Shown here: one piece after another, positions 54,472 through 63,284 of the stretch
Numbering within the stretch: the stretch's first letter is position 1
Layout: the number at the start of each line of letters is the position of its first letter
Assembly (NCBI GenBank): GCA_937965695.1
Contig: CALCKW010000025.1
Span: 1 to 64,000, forward strand
Direction: 5' to 3'
DNA length: 64,000 bases
Source: an uncultured Granulosicoccaceae bacterium
Lineage (GTDB): Bacteria > Pseudomonadota > Gammaproteobacteria > CALCKW01
The notes under the pieces: generated by a model
What the model saw: only the letters and a program-made list of their open reading frames with translations
Databases searched by the model: none
What the model was told of the DNA's origin: nothing
Translations under genes and position numbers: made by a program

Positions 54472-55925
54472 TACTCGCACGCCATAACACGTTTGTTTAA
54501 TGCTGACGCGGCAGCTAACCAACGATCGAAGAATTCATGTATGTCTTCTTCGGTCACGTCTTTATTGGTAATAATCAGCCGTACTGTTAATTCATCACCC
54601 AGATATGCGATGTTGACGAAGGAGCTACCTTGCTTGTGCAAATGTTCGCGCACAGCTTTATTGAATTGGTTGAGGTCACCATTGGCACAAACAGTCGATC
54701 TGAAGCATATGTTGTTTATCCAGCGTTTACTCTGCAACTCTAGCGTTGGCTCCGACTCAATACGTTCTTCAGCGATACTCGCTAAGCGCATAAAATTGTC
54801 GATACGCGCTTTGAAACCTTGCTCGCCATAGAATATATATTCTAGCCACATCTTGAGCATGTCGACGCGGCGCCCGCATTGGAGGGAATAAGGGCCTAAA
54901 TCTTGACGTTCTTCTGAGTCGTGAAAAATATAAGAGGTATCACCAAGATTGCATACGCGATCAAAGTGGCCCCGATGCTGCGTAAAAAGCACGCCACACA
55001 TCAACGGAATACCCAGCATCTTGTGAGCATCCCACGTCATTGAATCCGCTCTCTCTACACCTTTCAGCAATATTTTAGTTTTACTTGAAAAAGCGACGGC
55101 ACCGCCCCAAGCTCCGTCCACATGTAACCAGCAGTCGAATCGATTAGCGACATCCGCCAACGCCTCAATGTTGTCGAAAGCACCACGAACAGTTGTGCCA
55201 GCTGTACCGACAATACTGATGGGAATTCGACCTGCAGCGATGCAAGACTCGATCTGCTTCTCGAGTTCATCGACTCGCATGACACCGTGTTGATCTGTCG
55301 GGATCTTATATAGGGACTCGAGCCCTATACCTGCCATCACGGAAGCCTTATCCATCGAATAATGCGCTTCAGTTGAGACAAACACCGCGCATTTCGGCAA
55401 CCCGTGCAACCCGGTTTGTTTCAGCGACGGAAACTTCTGGTGCAAGGCCAACAACAGAGCCACGTAATTACTGTTGCTGCCACCCGTCGTTACTTGGGCT
55501 TCTCCCGAGTGAAACCCAAGCACCTTTTTAAATACGTTTAGCATTTCGTTTTCGACGACAGTCGCGACCGGCGCAACCTCATAGGTATACATGGACGTAT
55601 TGGCCAATGCCTCAATCACACTGCCCACTAGAGCCGGTGCCGATTGTCCTGCCCACAACTGATTGAAGTACTGCGGGTGGGCAGTCTTGACGCTGTGGTT
55701 CAGATAAGTTTCAACGGTTGCCCAAACACCAGCCCACGACTGACTCCCAATCGGACTATCGAGAGCCATTAGCTTGTTCTTCAGTGTTGTGTAGTTTTCG
55801 TACTCAACGACCTTGGCCGTTTTATGAACGCTAGCGTACTGGCTCAATACACTTGATAGTTCTGAAAATAAACCGTCCTCGGTGGCACTGGGTGTTGGCA
55901 TTTTTTGGTGACTTTCGGTATTCAT
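54471..55925 (-). CDS. PLP-dependent group II decarboxylase
   Basis: 484-residue amino-acid decarboxylase of the glutamate/aspartate/cysteine-sulfinate family. It has TTGGSNSNYVALLLA, the pyridine-stacking His in VSTEAHYSMDKA, the Asp in LHVDGAWGGAV and the PLP Lys in TWDAHKMLGIPL. ATG 55925 is preferred over the adjacent TTG at 55928. It shares a 1-base overlap with the thiol-dioxygenase gene. Likely substrates are cysteine sulfinate (giving hypotaurine) or aspartate (giving beta-alanine, as in PanP); the neighbour favours the first, while the PanB-like protein makes the second conceivable. It opens the cluster. Confidence 0.88.
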   Translation of the reverse strand: MNTESHQKMPTPSATEDGLFSELSSVLSQYASVHKTAKVVEYENYTTLKNKLMALDSPIGSQSWAGVWATVETYLNHSVKTAHPQYFNQLWAGQSAPALVGSVIEALANTSMYTYEVAPVATVVENEMLNVFKKVLGFHSGEAQVTTGGSNSNYVALLLALHQKFPSLKQTGLHGLPKCAVFVSTEAHYSMDKASVMAGIGLESLYKIPTDQHGVMRVDELEKQIESCIAAGRIPISIVGTAGTTVRGAFDNIEALADVANRFDCWLHVDGAWGGAVAFSSKTKILLKGVERADSMTWDAHKMLGIPLMCGVLFTQHRGHFDRVCNLGDTSYIFHDSEERQDLGPYSLQCGRRVDMLKMWLEYIFYGEQGFKARIDNFMRLASIAEERIESEPTLELQSKRWINNICFRSTVCANGDLNQFNKAVREHLHKQGSSFVNIAYLGDELTVRLIITNKDVTEEDIHEFFDRWLAAASALNKRVMACE

Positions 55926-56511
55926 CAATGGATAGAGTTCTCTTGGCTAACATCCAGACTATCAACCTGCCTCGAAGTTCGGCCGATCTAACGCTGGTGG
56001 TCAAGAAAATAGCCGAGAGTACGCAATTTCTCTATAAGCATCACCGCTACCTAGTGAAACCACGTATGCAAAAACCCTTAGTGCTTCGCCGTATAAAGCT
56101 CTGATTTAGGAAGCCTCAGCGCCTACACAAAGTCGGCAAATAAATAACAATTTTTCGGGCTTAGGAAAATGAAAATTGATGTACAAGAAAAAAGTCAAAC
56201 AGCACTAAAGACCGTTGACTCTTTATTCTATTAGCAATGGGTTAATGGATTTGTAAACACTGAACACGGGGCGGTGTCTGTCATACGCCCCACATGGTGC
56301 ACCCAACCCAGTGGCGAAGCACGATGTCTTTGCCGACAATGCGAGTTATCTCTTCTGGAAAGCAAAGCTCCGTTGTCGCCAAAAACAGCAGCAGCGAATT
56401 CACACCAAAGCCTTAATGCGTTTCATCAAACTAGGGGTCTGATCAAATAGACCCCTATACCTTTTATTATTCAATTTACTTATTTCACAAGCACTAAAAA
56501 CGAAGCTGATT
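55926..56511. other. Intergenic region with GGGGTCT hairpin
   Basis: About 585 bp, no gene. TAGGGGTCT (56432-56440) and AGACCCCTA (56449-56457) form a perfect 9-bp stem with an 8-base loop, about 55 bases past the CNNM gene's stop. It lacks a strong T-tract but could end that gene, or be a relic of the GGGGTC elements. Confidence 0.6.
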
Positions 56512-57597
56512 CTAGCCCGCTTCGTCAGCGCCTTTAGCGGATTCCGGTTTTATCAACCCTACTCTTTCAGCACGCTTTTCCCATTGCTTCCGCGCCATGG
56601 CTTGCATATCGACGTCCTGGTCTACTTCGTCAACAATCTCTAACCCCAACAGTGTCTCGATCACATCTTCCATAGAAACAACGCCTGACATGCCACCAAA
56701 CTCGTCAACCACCATAGCAATGTGGGTATGTTCAGTGGTGAAGTGGGTAAATAACTCTGGAATTGGAAAATCCTCTGGCACAGCTTGCAGTTCTCTTTTT
56801 AAACTGCTCAACGGTTTGTCATGCTGATTTTCAAGCAACGACGCTAAAAGTTCATCTTTCAGAAAGTAACCTGTCACCGAGTCTTTGCTATCTGAGTACA
56901 ACGGTATGCGTGAGAATCGAAGGTCTGAGTGCTGTTGGTGGAAATCAGACAGAGTCTGCTCTTGTTGGGCAGCTATCACCACAGTGCGGGGCGTCATCAC
57001 ATCGCGTGCGGATACCTTATTAAAACGCATGACATTCGCCAGCAGTTTTGACTCTCCCTCACTAAATACGCCGTCTCGCGCACCCAACTCAGCCATTGCG
57101 GTGAAATCAGCTCGGCTCAACACACTTTTATTTTTACCTCTGAGTAAGATTCGCGTAATAAATTGGCTCACGTAGACCAACGGTGCCAGCGCGATGATGA
57201 TTAATTTCAGCGCCTTGACCGTAAAACCGGACAGCTCTTGCCAATACATCGCACCCAGTGTTTTTGGGATAATCTCAGAGAGAATTAAGATGGCCAAAGT
57301 CATGACCACCGGTACCACAACACTCGCCGCCCAGGAGTCACCCCAGATCACTGCTGCCTGTGCACCCACCCCTATAGCACCAACAGTATGTGCAATGGTA
57401 TTGAGCGTCAGAATAGCTGCTAAGGGCCTGTCGATATTCTGTTGAAACTCTGTCAACGCCTCACCCACAGGCGGGTTTTCGGCCAGCTGTCGCTGCGCAT
57501 AAGCCGGACTGATGCTGAGCAACACAGCTTCAAGCACTGAGCACAAAAAAGACGCAAAGATAGAAATGAGAAAAAAGACAACAATCAACGTGTACAT
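56512..57597 (-). CDS. CNNM/CBS-domain transporter-like protein (CorC/HlyC family)
   Basis: 361 residues. The N-terminal CNNM membrane domain (about 1-160) has three to four helices with SEIIPKTLGAMYW, the conserved family motif. A CBS pair (about 185-310) follows with FNKVSARDVMTPRTVVI, RFSRIPLYSD and VDEFGGMSGVVSMEDVIETLLG. The usual C-terminal CorC domain is missing, giving the short form common in bacteria. These proteins are implicated in magnesium or other cation efflux. Complete; ATG 57597 lies at the start of the membrane helix. Confidence 0.9.
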   Translation of the reverse strand: MYTLIVVFFLISIFASFLCSVLEAVLLSISPAYAQRQLAENPPVGEALTEFQQNIDRPLAAILTLNTIAHTVGAIGVGAQAAVIWGDSWAASVVVPVVMTLAILILSEIIPKTLGAMYWQELSGFTVKALKLIIIALAPLVYVSQFITRILLRGKNKSVLSRADFTAMAELGARDGVFSEGESKLLANVMRFNKVSARDVMTPRTVVIAAQQEQTLSDFHQQHSDLRFSRIPLYSDSKDSVTGYFLKDELLASLLENQHDKPLSSLKRELQAVPEDFPIPELFTHFTTEHTHIAMVVDEFGGMSGVVSMEDVIETLLGLEIVDEVDQDVDMQAMARKQWEKRAERVGLIKPESAKGADEAG

Positions 57598-58053
57598 GTT
57601 TTACCGCTCATTTGATGATGCCTTATTAGACACCAATTTGTGCTGTAAAGTCATGAAAAGACATTGGCACTCGTCCATCAATCAGGGCAATAGCTTCGTA
57701 GGCTCCAATTTGCTCAGGCAACCTAAGATTAAGTCCGGTCAGTGACGCCGGCGTGAAATATTTGCTGTCAGCTAGGCGCTTATCGACGGCAATAGTGGTG
57801 CTATTGGCTAGGATTGCGACAGGGCTAGGCCGAAATTAGCGTGTCGACGGTACGAGCATGACTAGATCTGGGGTCCCTTAGTCTGCGCCTTCAATCGAGG
57901 TGGTGCTCGCATTCATACCCAAGCCAAGAATAGTGTTGTAGCAATCGGAGCAAGAGCATTAATTCGACGATTCCAATTTCACCCCATTTTGCGAAGATGA
58001 ATTATCTCCATGCACTTATAAGACGACGGTATTTTCACAAAAATGAAGTGAAT
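57598..58053. other. Intergenic region with dispersed repeat
   Basis: About 455 bp without a gene. The minus strand has short coding-like stretches broken by many stops. It contains dispersed-repeat copy 2 (57835-57878). No terminator seen. Confidence 0.45.
57835..57878 (-). repeat. Dispersed 45-bp repeat, copy 2
   Basis: On the minus strand: AGGGACCCCAG, ATCTAGTCATGCTCGTACCG, TCGACACGCTAAT. Aligns with copy 1 along its whole length, including AGACTAAG before it. Confidence 0.75.
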
Positions 58054-58800
58054 TTAAACGCTGCAACGGATCAACAAGTCCTTAGCTTCAAACTCTTCGA
58101 CGCAGCCTGTAAAGACTGCTCCACCGTACCCAGCGGAATCAGCGTGTGGTAGGGCTACAGTGCGAGCGTCGTGAACATGCTGAAATTCCAACACGGTATA
58201 TTGTCTCTGGTATAGCCATTCGCGATTCTCAATGGCTTGTAGATCCGTACCGGGTGGAACATCCGATGTGAAAGCAAAGAAGTAAAGGGTGAACCCGTGG
58301 CTTTCGACAGGTTGAACGGATAATGGCGTCATGCCAAAGCGACGACAGAACGCTTTAATTTTTTCAACTTCTGCCGTGCGAAGAGTCAACAAATTGAAAC
58401 AAACACCGCCACCGAGAATTTCTTCATCATAGGATTTGTCGGGCCGATGGCCTTCAAACCAGTGCTCGATCAGTTCTATGGTAAATCCTTCAGGGTCAGT
58501 AAAGTGTGCAAGGTACCCCACGTTTTGAAACTGTTTAGGTTTACTGATTTGAATACCACGCTGTACAAGCTGATGGTACGCCAAATCAATATTCTCAACA
58601 GCCAGTGCAATCTTCCAATAGGTGTCATTGTTCTGCGGAGTGTATTGGTTTTCTGCTTGGGTAAACTGAATACTCGCCTGATCACCACCGTAACCCACGG
58701 ATCCGTTGGCGCTTAGACTCATGCCTAGTACATCACAATAGAATTGACGTTGAGACTGAGGGTCGGAACAACGTAAAACTAAACGATCAATTTTTGGCAT
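58054..58800 (-). CDS. Two-domain VOC (glyoxalase/dioxygenase) protein
   Basis: 248 residues with two vicinal-oxygen-chelate domains. Domain 1 (about 3-115) has IDRLVLRCSDPQSQRQFYCD and HFTDPEGFTIELIEHW, with a metal-type Glu. Domain 2 (about 130-235) has LTLRTAEVEKIKAFCRRFG and ends with YTVLEFQHV. The pattern resembles glyoxalase I-like or catechol extradiol dioxygenase-like proteins. No pathway neighbours fix the reaction. The ATG at 58800 starts directly before the first beta strand. Complete. Confidence 0.85.
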   Translation of the reverse strand: MPKIDRLVLRCSDPQSQRQFYCDVLGMSLSANGSVGYGGDQASIQFTQAENQYTPQNNDTYWKIALAVENIDLAYHQLVQRGIQISKPKQFQNVGYLAHFTDPEGFTIELIEHWFEGHRPDKSYDEEILGGGVCFNLLTLRTAEVEKIKAFCRRFGMTPLSVQPVESHGFTLYFFAFTSDVPPGTDLQAIENREWLYQRQYTVLEFQHVHDARTVALPHADSAGYGGAVFTGCVEEFEAKDLLIRCSV

Positions 58801-58988
58801 GCTAGACCTTTTGTATCAATATCTCGAAAATGAAAGAAATACGATGATATTTCTAAAAATCACCGCAACAATCTATCACCCGAATAGTAGCCGATAGCCC
58901 TTTTCCATACATCTACTAATTGGCGCAATATGCTAGAGTCAGCGCTAGAAATAGACTTATTTTGGTTGGCCTTGCGTGTGTGTTTTTA

Positions 58989-59996
58989 ATGAAGAAAAAA
59001 TCTGCTGGTTACAGCTTATTGTTGATCAGTCAACTTTTGATAGTTATGTGTATTTTCCATCCTACCTTCGCGTATGCGGTGCGCCCAATATCCCCTCTGA
59101 CACCCGGGCTATCGGGATATGCAGGGGTACTGTTGATTGGCACACAGCGCAAATCAAATCTCGACACTCAGCAATCAGCAAAACTGGACAAACTAACGCA
59201 ATCGGCCACAGCCGAGATTGAACCACTGCTTGTTCCTTCCTTTGAGCTTAGGTACGGTCTGGCAAATGAGCGAACCCAGTTTTATCTCGGCTCACAAACT
59301 GAAAGACTTCTAGACGTTACTTTCCCGCTCGAATTAGGTTTGCGACAACGCATGACTAAAAGTATGTTGTTGCGAGCGGCTTACCTGCCCGCCTTACTAA
59401 GCACGGACCAGTGGAAAGACCCTTACCTTGTGGGACAAACGCGCTCAGTCACCGAACAATCCTCATCTGGTTTTTTACTGGGAGTAGAACATCTGGCATT
59501 TTCACTCAACTATGCACAAGCCAAAATAGAAATTGACGACGAGCGATCCGGCAGTGCTTTAGAAAGTTGGGCGCAAAATGCTCTTCGTCGCGGCGGCGAC
59601 TACCGTGCCCTCAGACTGGATGTAGGATTTCCGTTGAAGAAAAACATACTGCTGTTGCCTGCACTGCAGCATGTACAAGGCGACTTAGACGGCGCCGCGA
59701 TGTCTCATACCCAAACGACGTTAAATATGGGTTTGATGTTCAAGCTGGCGAGTAGCAGACTGATCGTTTCGGTGGGTAGCGGTCAACGCAGTTACGATAC
59801 ACAAAACCCAGTCTTTAACGTCCGCCAAAACGACGATCTCGTCAACGCAAGTGTGCTGTATTTACGCGGGCGTACCGGCCTGTGGGGTGCCCCGTCCATG
59901 ACGGCATTGCTCTCGTATCAAAGTAGCGACGCCAATATAGATTTTTATGACGAATCCAGTTTAACCGCCTTGCTGAGCCTAAATTGGCCTTTCTGA
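58989..59996 (+). CDS. DUF2860 outer-membrane beta-barrel protein
   Basis: 335 residues from ATG 58989, with a signal peptide (LLLISQLLIVMCIFHPTFAYA). The mature start PISPLTPGLSGYAGVLLIG and RKSNLDTQQSA match DUF2860 proteins, which are predicted outer-membrane barrels. Alternating hydrophobic strands continue to the end, and the last residues (LTALLSLNWPF) end in Phe, the usual barrel-assembly signal. ATG 58920 is rejected because it adds 23 residues before the signal peptide. Function unknown. Confidence 0.88.
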   Translation: MKKKSAGYSLLLISQLLIVMCIFHPTFAYAVRPISPLTPGLSGYAGVLLIGTQRKSNLDTQQSAKLDKLTQSATAEIEPLLVPSFELRYGLANERTQFYLGSQTERLLDVTFPLELGLRQRMTKSMLLRAAYLPALLSTDQWKDPYLVGQTRSVTEQSSSGFLLGVEHLAFSLNYAQAKIEIDDERSGSALESWAQNALRRGGDYRALRLDVGFPLKKNILLLPALQHVQGDLDGAAMSHTQTTLNMGLMFKLASSRLIVSVGSGQRSYDTQNPVFNVRQNDDLVNASVLYLRGRTGLWGAPSMTALLSYQSSDANIDFYDESSLTALLSLNWPF

Positions 59997-60059
59997 AACT
60001 AGGAACGCTGAAGTGCGATAGTTGAAAGCCTGCGAGGGATGTTACGTTGTCGATTCTTC

Positions 60060-60103
60060 TAGGGAACCTCAAATCAAGCCATCTTCGCACCGTCGACACA
60101 CTC
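60060..60103 (+). repeat. Dispersed 45-bp repeat, copy 3
   Basis: TAGGGAACCTC, AAATCAAGCCATCTTCGCAC, CGTCGACACACTCT. Matches copies 1 and 2. It lies just after the DUF2860 gene's stop and could end its transcript, though no T-tract follows. Confidence 0.75.
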
Positions 60104-60186
60104 TTTAGATCAGCAGCTAAAGCCGACACTTATCGTCGCACCAAGTTCCGCAAGTAGCATCAAGGCATACCTGTGCAGCATCAATC

Positions 60187-61155
60187 TCATCGACAATACT
60201 CACCCGTTTTGGTAACGCCTTTATTCGTGACAGTTCGGGTTTCATAGCTGTAGCATCCTGGCCTAACCGTGGGGGTATAACGCATAAAATAATCAGCCCC
60301 CTGGTAGGTGTATTCCATACTGCGGGTACCCGCAGCATCTTCGGTGTAAACAAGACCTTGTACACCACCGCGAGGTGGGCGCCCGGCTGACTTGGTCATC
60401 GGTCTAACGCGCGGTAATGCGCCTGCATTAGGTAGCTCGCCCATTAAACACTGCACGATGTACGGCGCCTCCTGAGATGTGTGGTAACGATATCCGAAGA
60501 TGTCGTCAGGTTGACCGTTACACACATCAAGAGCACCCTCTGGGATGCTCGACCCATCGGGGTTATTGTCACCATAAATGGGAAAACCGTCAAAGGCCCA
60601 ACCAATGACGGCGTCATCCCCTGCATTCTCCATTTGCTCGATCATGCAAGTCGGTTTGACATGGTAGTGGTAGTCGTCGCCTCGGCCTGCGTGCCCTCCG
60701 CAAACGTCAAGTTGTTTGGTTAACAGCGTGTCGTGCTGGGCTTGGTGGTGGGCGAGGTCTGCCTGTGACATCTCTCCCCCACCGGTGTAGTCATAAATAG
60801 GTACACCATTTACAGCAACACCAAGCGCTGCGTCTCGGGTAAGTGGTGACGACCCGAGCGATGGTTGTAGCGGCACGGGTGCTGCGTAATTAGCAGGTAC
60901 TGGAAGCTGTTCATTTGTTCCCACAATTCCCGTCATTAAAGTGTGATCTGGATAAGTGTCAGAGGCGACTACGGCCACTCCGTCAGCACATGTCACAGCG
61001 ACATCATCTGCGAAGCCTGCATCACTAATCGATGCTGCAATGGAGGCACAATGTGCGCGCTCATCATGTGCGTTTGCTGGCACTACATAAAGCAAGCCCG
61101 CTCCTAAAAGTACGGCGCTAGCCTTATACAACTTATCGATTGTCGACCTATTCAC
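60187..61155 (-). CDS. Secreted YHYH-domain protein
   Basis: 322 residues with a signal peptide (KASAVLLGAGLLYVVPANA). The YHYH domain is seen in GVAVNGVPIYDYTGG, DVCGGHAGRGDDYHYHVKPT, WAFDGFPIYGD and YRYHTSQEAPYIVQCL, all typical. The His-rich DYHYH motif suggests metal binding. The C-terminal part ends with paired Cys (GCYSYETRT, TGEYCR). YHYH proteins are exported and of unknown function. It is downstream of the 220-residue secreted protein (57-bp gap), so they probably form one operon. Confidence 0.88.
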   Translation of the reverse strand: MNRSTIDKLYKASAVLLGAGLLYVVPANAHDERAHCASIAASISDAGFADDVAVTCADGVAVVASDTYPDHTLMTGIVGTNEQLPVPANYAAPVPLQPSLGSSPLTRDAALGVAVNGVPIYDYTGGGEMSQADLAHHQAQHDTLLTKQLDVCGGHAGRGDDYHYHVKPTCMIEQMENAGDDAVIGWAFDGFPIYGDNNPDGSSIPEGALDVCNGQPDDIFGYRYHTSQEAPYIVQCLMGELPNAGALPRVRPMTKSAGRPPRGGVQGLVYTEDAAGTRSMEYTYQGADYFMRYTPTVRPGCYSYETRTVTNKGVTKTGEYCR

Positions 61156-61212
61156 GCTCTAATTCCCCTTAATATGCCACAGACGAAATGGCACAAATTA
61201 CCGAGTGTCGCT

Positions 61213-61866
61213 CTACTTGACGAGCAACCGGCACAACAGTGTATTGTCCGTTTCAAGATCAGGGCCCCAAATTAGTTGCGCTGAACGATGCCAAGAAACC
61301 CGATCGTAGCCATCTTTAGGCCGAACGTCGCTTTCGCTGAAAACAGTTGCCGATGGCCAAGCCGAATCGTCGTAGTCAATCGTATCCCAACCTTCAGGTT
61401 CAGCAGTGATCTCAAAATCGCACGCGCCCTGTCCTGCTACGGGGTTACGTTCATCAGCACAAGATTTATCGATGGGCGCATGATGAGTGACCATGCACTT
61501 CCAACTCTCGTCGCTTACAGCAACAACCTCTCCACTCTTGTTTTTGACTTGCAGGATAACGCCACCGTCGCCCATTTGTTGCTTTCGCGAGCCGATATAC
61601 TCCAGACCCGAATCATTTTCTTTGAAGTCCTTAGCAACGAGTGCCAGCACAAAAGGGCGTTCGGCGGAAAACGTAAAATTTTCAGCGTTAAAAGACCGCT
61701 CTGTTGAGATAGAAACACTGTCTTCAGCAACTTGTTTACCATTGACGTTAAGAGCGAACCAGTTGTCCGCCCAGACGTTTGTGTCAAATTCTTCGGCCAG
61801 CGCAGTGCCGGATAAAACGGTTATCGCACCTATAATTGCAAGGCCTGTCTTAAGAGTATATTTCAT
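61213..61866 (-). CDS. Secreted protein co-transcribed with the YHYH gene
   Basis: 217 residues with a signal peptide (KTGLAIIGAITVLSGTALA, then EEF). The mature part looks like a jelly-roll or galactose-binding fold: DNWFALNVNGKQV, FTFSAERPFVLALVAKDF, WDTIDYDDSAWPSATVF and SWHRSAQLIWGPDLE are typical of sugar-binding modules. Cys pairs (near DKSCADE, GACDFE and the end) may form disulfides. AAGGAA is 9 bases upstream of ATG 61866, making it a better start than GTG 61875. Precedes the YHYH gene; perhaps they act together on a surface substrate (inference). Confidence 0.8.
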   Translation of the reverse strand: MKYTLKTGLAIIGAITVLSGTALAEEFDTNVWADNWFALNVNGKQVAEDSVSISTERSFNAENFTFSAERPFVLALVAKDFKENDSGLEYIGSRKQQMGDGGVILQVKNKSGEVVAVSDESWKCMVTHHAPIDKSCADERNPVAGQGACDFEITAEPEGWDTIDYDDSAWPSATVFSESDVRPKDGYDRVSWHRSAQLIWGPDLETDNTLLCRLLVK

Positions 61867-62282
61867 GTTAAACACTTCCTTTTTTTAAAACGCTGGTTTG
61901 CATTCCTGCACCGTGTAAGTAGAGGCTGCTTTATAAAAATCACACCAATTTTTTTTGAATGATTAAGTCAGAAATATAAAATTATCAAATCGTGTGGACT
62001 ACAAGTTTACCGATGCAATTAAAATCATCTGACAACGCTAATCTAGCAGCTTGTGCGGCACGGCATTGTAAGGCTACGTCAAGAATGCACTTTAAAAAGT
62101 GCCTGTACCTCCGAATTCTATATTTAATACACAACTATGTCTCCAGCAGTAGATCGGCAGGAAGCTCTGCCATACTCCAACCGTTAAGTGTCCTCGTGCA
62201 GGTGGACTGGTTATAGCTGCACTAATGGAAGTTATTCGGTATTATCCAATTCAGTCCCTGCAATTTGCTTTGGAACCCTGTG
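61867..62282. other. Divergent intergenic region
   Basis: About 415 bp between the secreted-protein operon (minus) and the secreted amidohydrolase gene (plus). Should carry both promoters. No gene, hairpin or known regulatory element is visible. Confidence 0.4.
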
Positions 62283-63167
62283 ATGACTATTAGACCTCTA
62301 GTTGCCCTCATCGTGAGCCTACTTGTCAATGGCCAAACTAGCGCTGGCGGGCAGGATCATGCTACAGGCGCGGCAGTACAAGACTTGCCAATTTTCGATG
62401 CACATATTCACTACAAGCAACCTGCTTGGTCTGCTTATTCGGTAGAGAGCATTATCGAGCTGATGGATAAAAGCGGTGTGGCGATGGGATTGGTTTCTTC
62501 AACCCCGGACGAAGGCACAATTAGACTTTGGGAGCACGCGCCAAACCGCATCGTGCCAGAGCTGCGCCCCTACCATGGCGCCGCGGGATCATCAAATTGG
62601 ATGAAATCGTCGGGCATGAGAGAGTACCTGGAACAACGTCTTGATTCCTACCCACACCAAGGAATTGGTGAGTTCCATATTCACCAGTTAAATACCGATG
62701 ACGAAGTCTTTTTTCGCGAGATCATCTCACTGGCCAATGCGCGTGATATTTACCTACATGTTCACAGTGGGACTGAACCTATCCGTTGGTTATACAGCCT
62801 CGATCCTACCGTTAAGATGATTTGGGCCCACGCAGGTCTCAGCACCTCCGCTGAGGACGTCTATGAGCTTATGTCTGACTATCCAGAGCTGGTTGCTGAT
62901 ACGTCGTTGCGTGAGCGCGATATCCTTGACGACAGTGAAAACCTAAACCCTGAATGGGAGAAGATCATCAATGCGTTCTCGAATCGTTTGCTTGTGGGCA
63001 GCGATACCTGGGTAAATAGTCAATGGGATAACTATGAAAACATCATCGATTCTAATCGCGTCTGGTTATCGCTGTTGTCGCGCGACACCGCCGAAAAAAT
63101 AGCCTACAAAAATGCGGAGCGCTTGTTCAAGCGTGAGATTTCCATGGACTTGATTGGGCAAAAATAA
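62283..63167 (+). CDS. Secreted amidohydrolase-family protein
   Basis: 294 residues of the metal-dependent hydrolase superfamily with a signal peptide (LVALIVSLLVNGQTSAG), unusual because most relatives are cytoplasmic. Metal motifs include IFDAHIHYKQP, GIGEFHIHQL, LHVHSGTEP and MIWAHAGLS, and the C-terminal LLVGSDTWVN Asp. The fold resembles amidohydrolase-2 proteins. ATG 62283 is chosen over the in-frame TTG 62265. It is followed by a hairpin at 63211-63230 in the opposite orientation. Substrate unknown. Confidence 0.85.
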   Translation: MTIRPLVALIVSLLVNGQTSAGGQDHATGAAVQDLPIFDAHIHYKQPAWSAYSVESIIELMDKSGVAMGLVSSTPDEGTIRLWEHAPNRIVPELRPYHGAAGSSNWMKSSGMREYLEQRLDSYPHQGIGEFHIHQLNTDDEVFFREIISLANARDIYLHVHSGTEPIRWLYSLDPTVKMIWAHAGLSTSAEDVYELMSDYPELVADTSLRERDILDDSENLNPEWEKIINAFSNRLLVGSDTWVNSQWDNYENIIDSNRVWLSLLSRDTAEKIAYKNAERLFKREISMDLIGQK

Positions 63168-63204
63168 ACACACACAAATCAATCTAAATGCTTAAATAGC
63201 GACT

Positions 63205-63230
63205 AAAAAAAGGCGCCCGATTGGGCGCCT
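63205..63230 (-). terminator. Intrinsic terminator of the HhH-protein gene
   Basis: On the minus strand AGGCGCCC, loop AATC, GGGCGCCT, then TTTTTT: a perfect 8-bp GC-rich stem with a T-tract, 55 bases past the stop at 63285. Because the stem is symmetric it may also slow transcription from the amidohydrolase gene. Confidence 0.9.
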
Positions 63231-63284
63231 AAGAATTCAACGATAAGGTCTACCCGAAGGTAAATCACTGAGACACGTGTGAGC

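Noticed and set aside
51845-55925. A complete pantothenate pathway
   Set aside because: PanC and PanE are absent and the PanB-like protein lacks a canonical metal ligand, so ordinary pantothenate synthesis is not supported.
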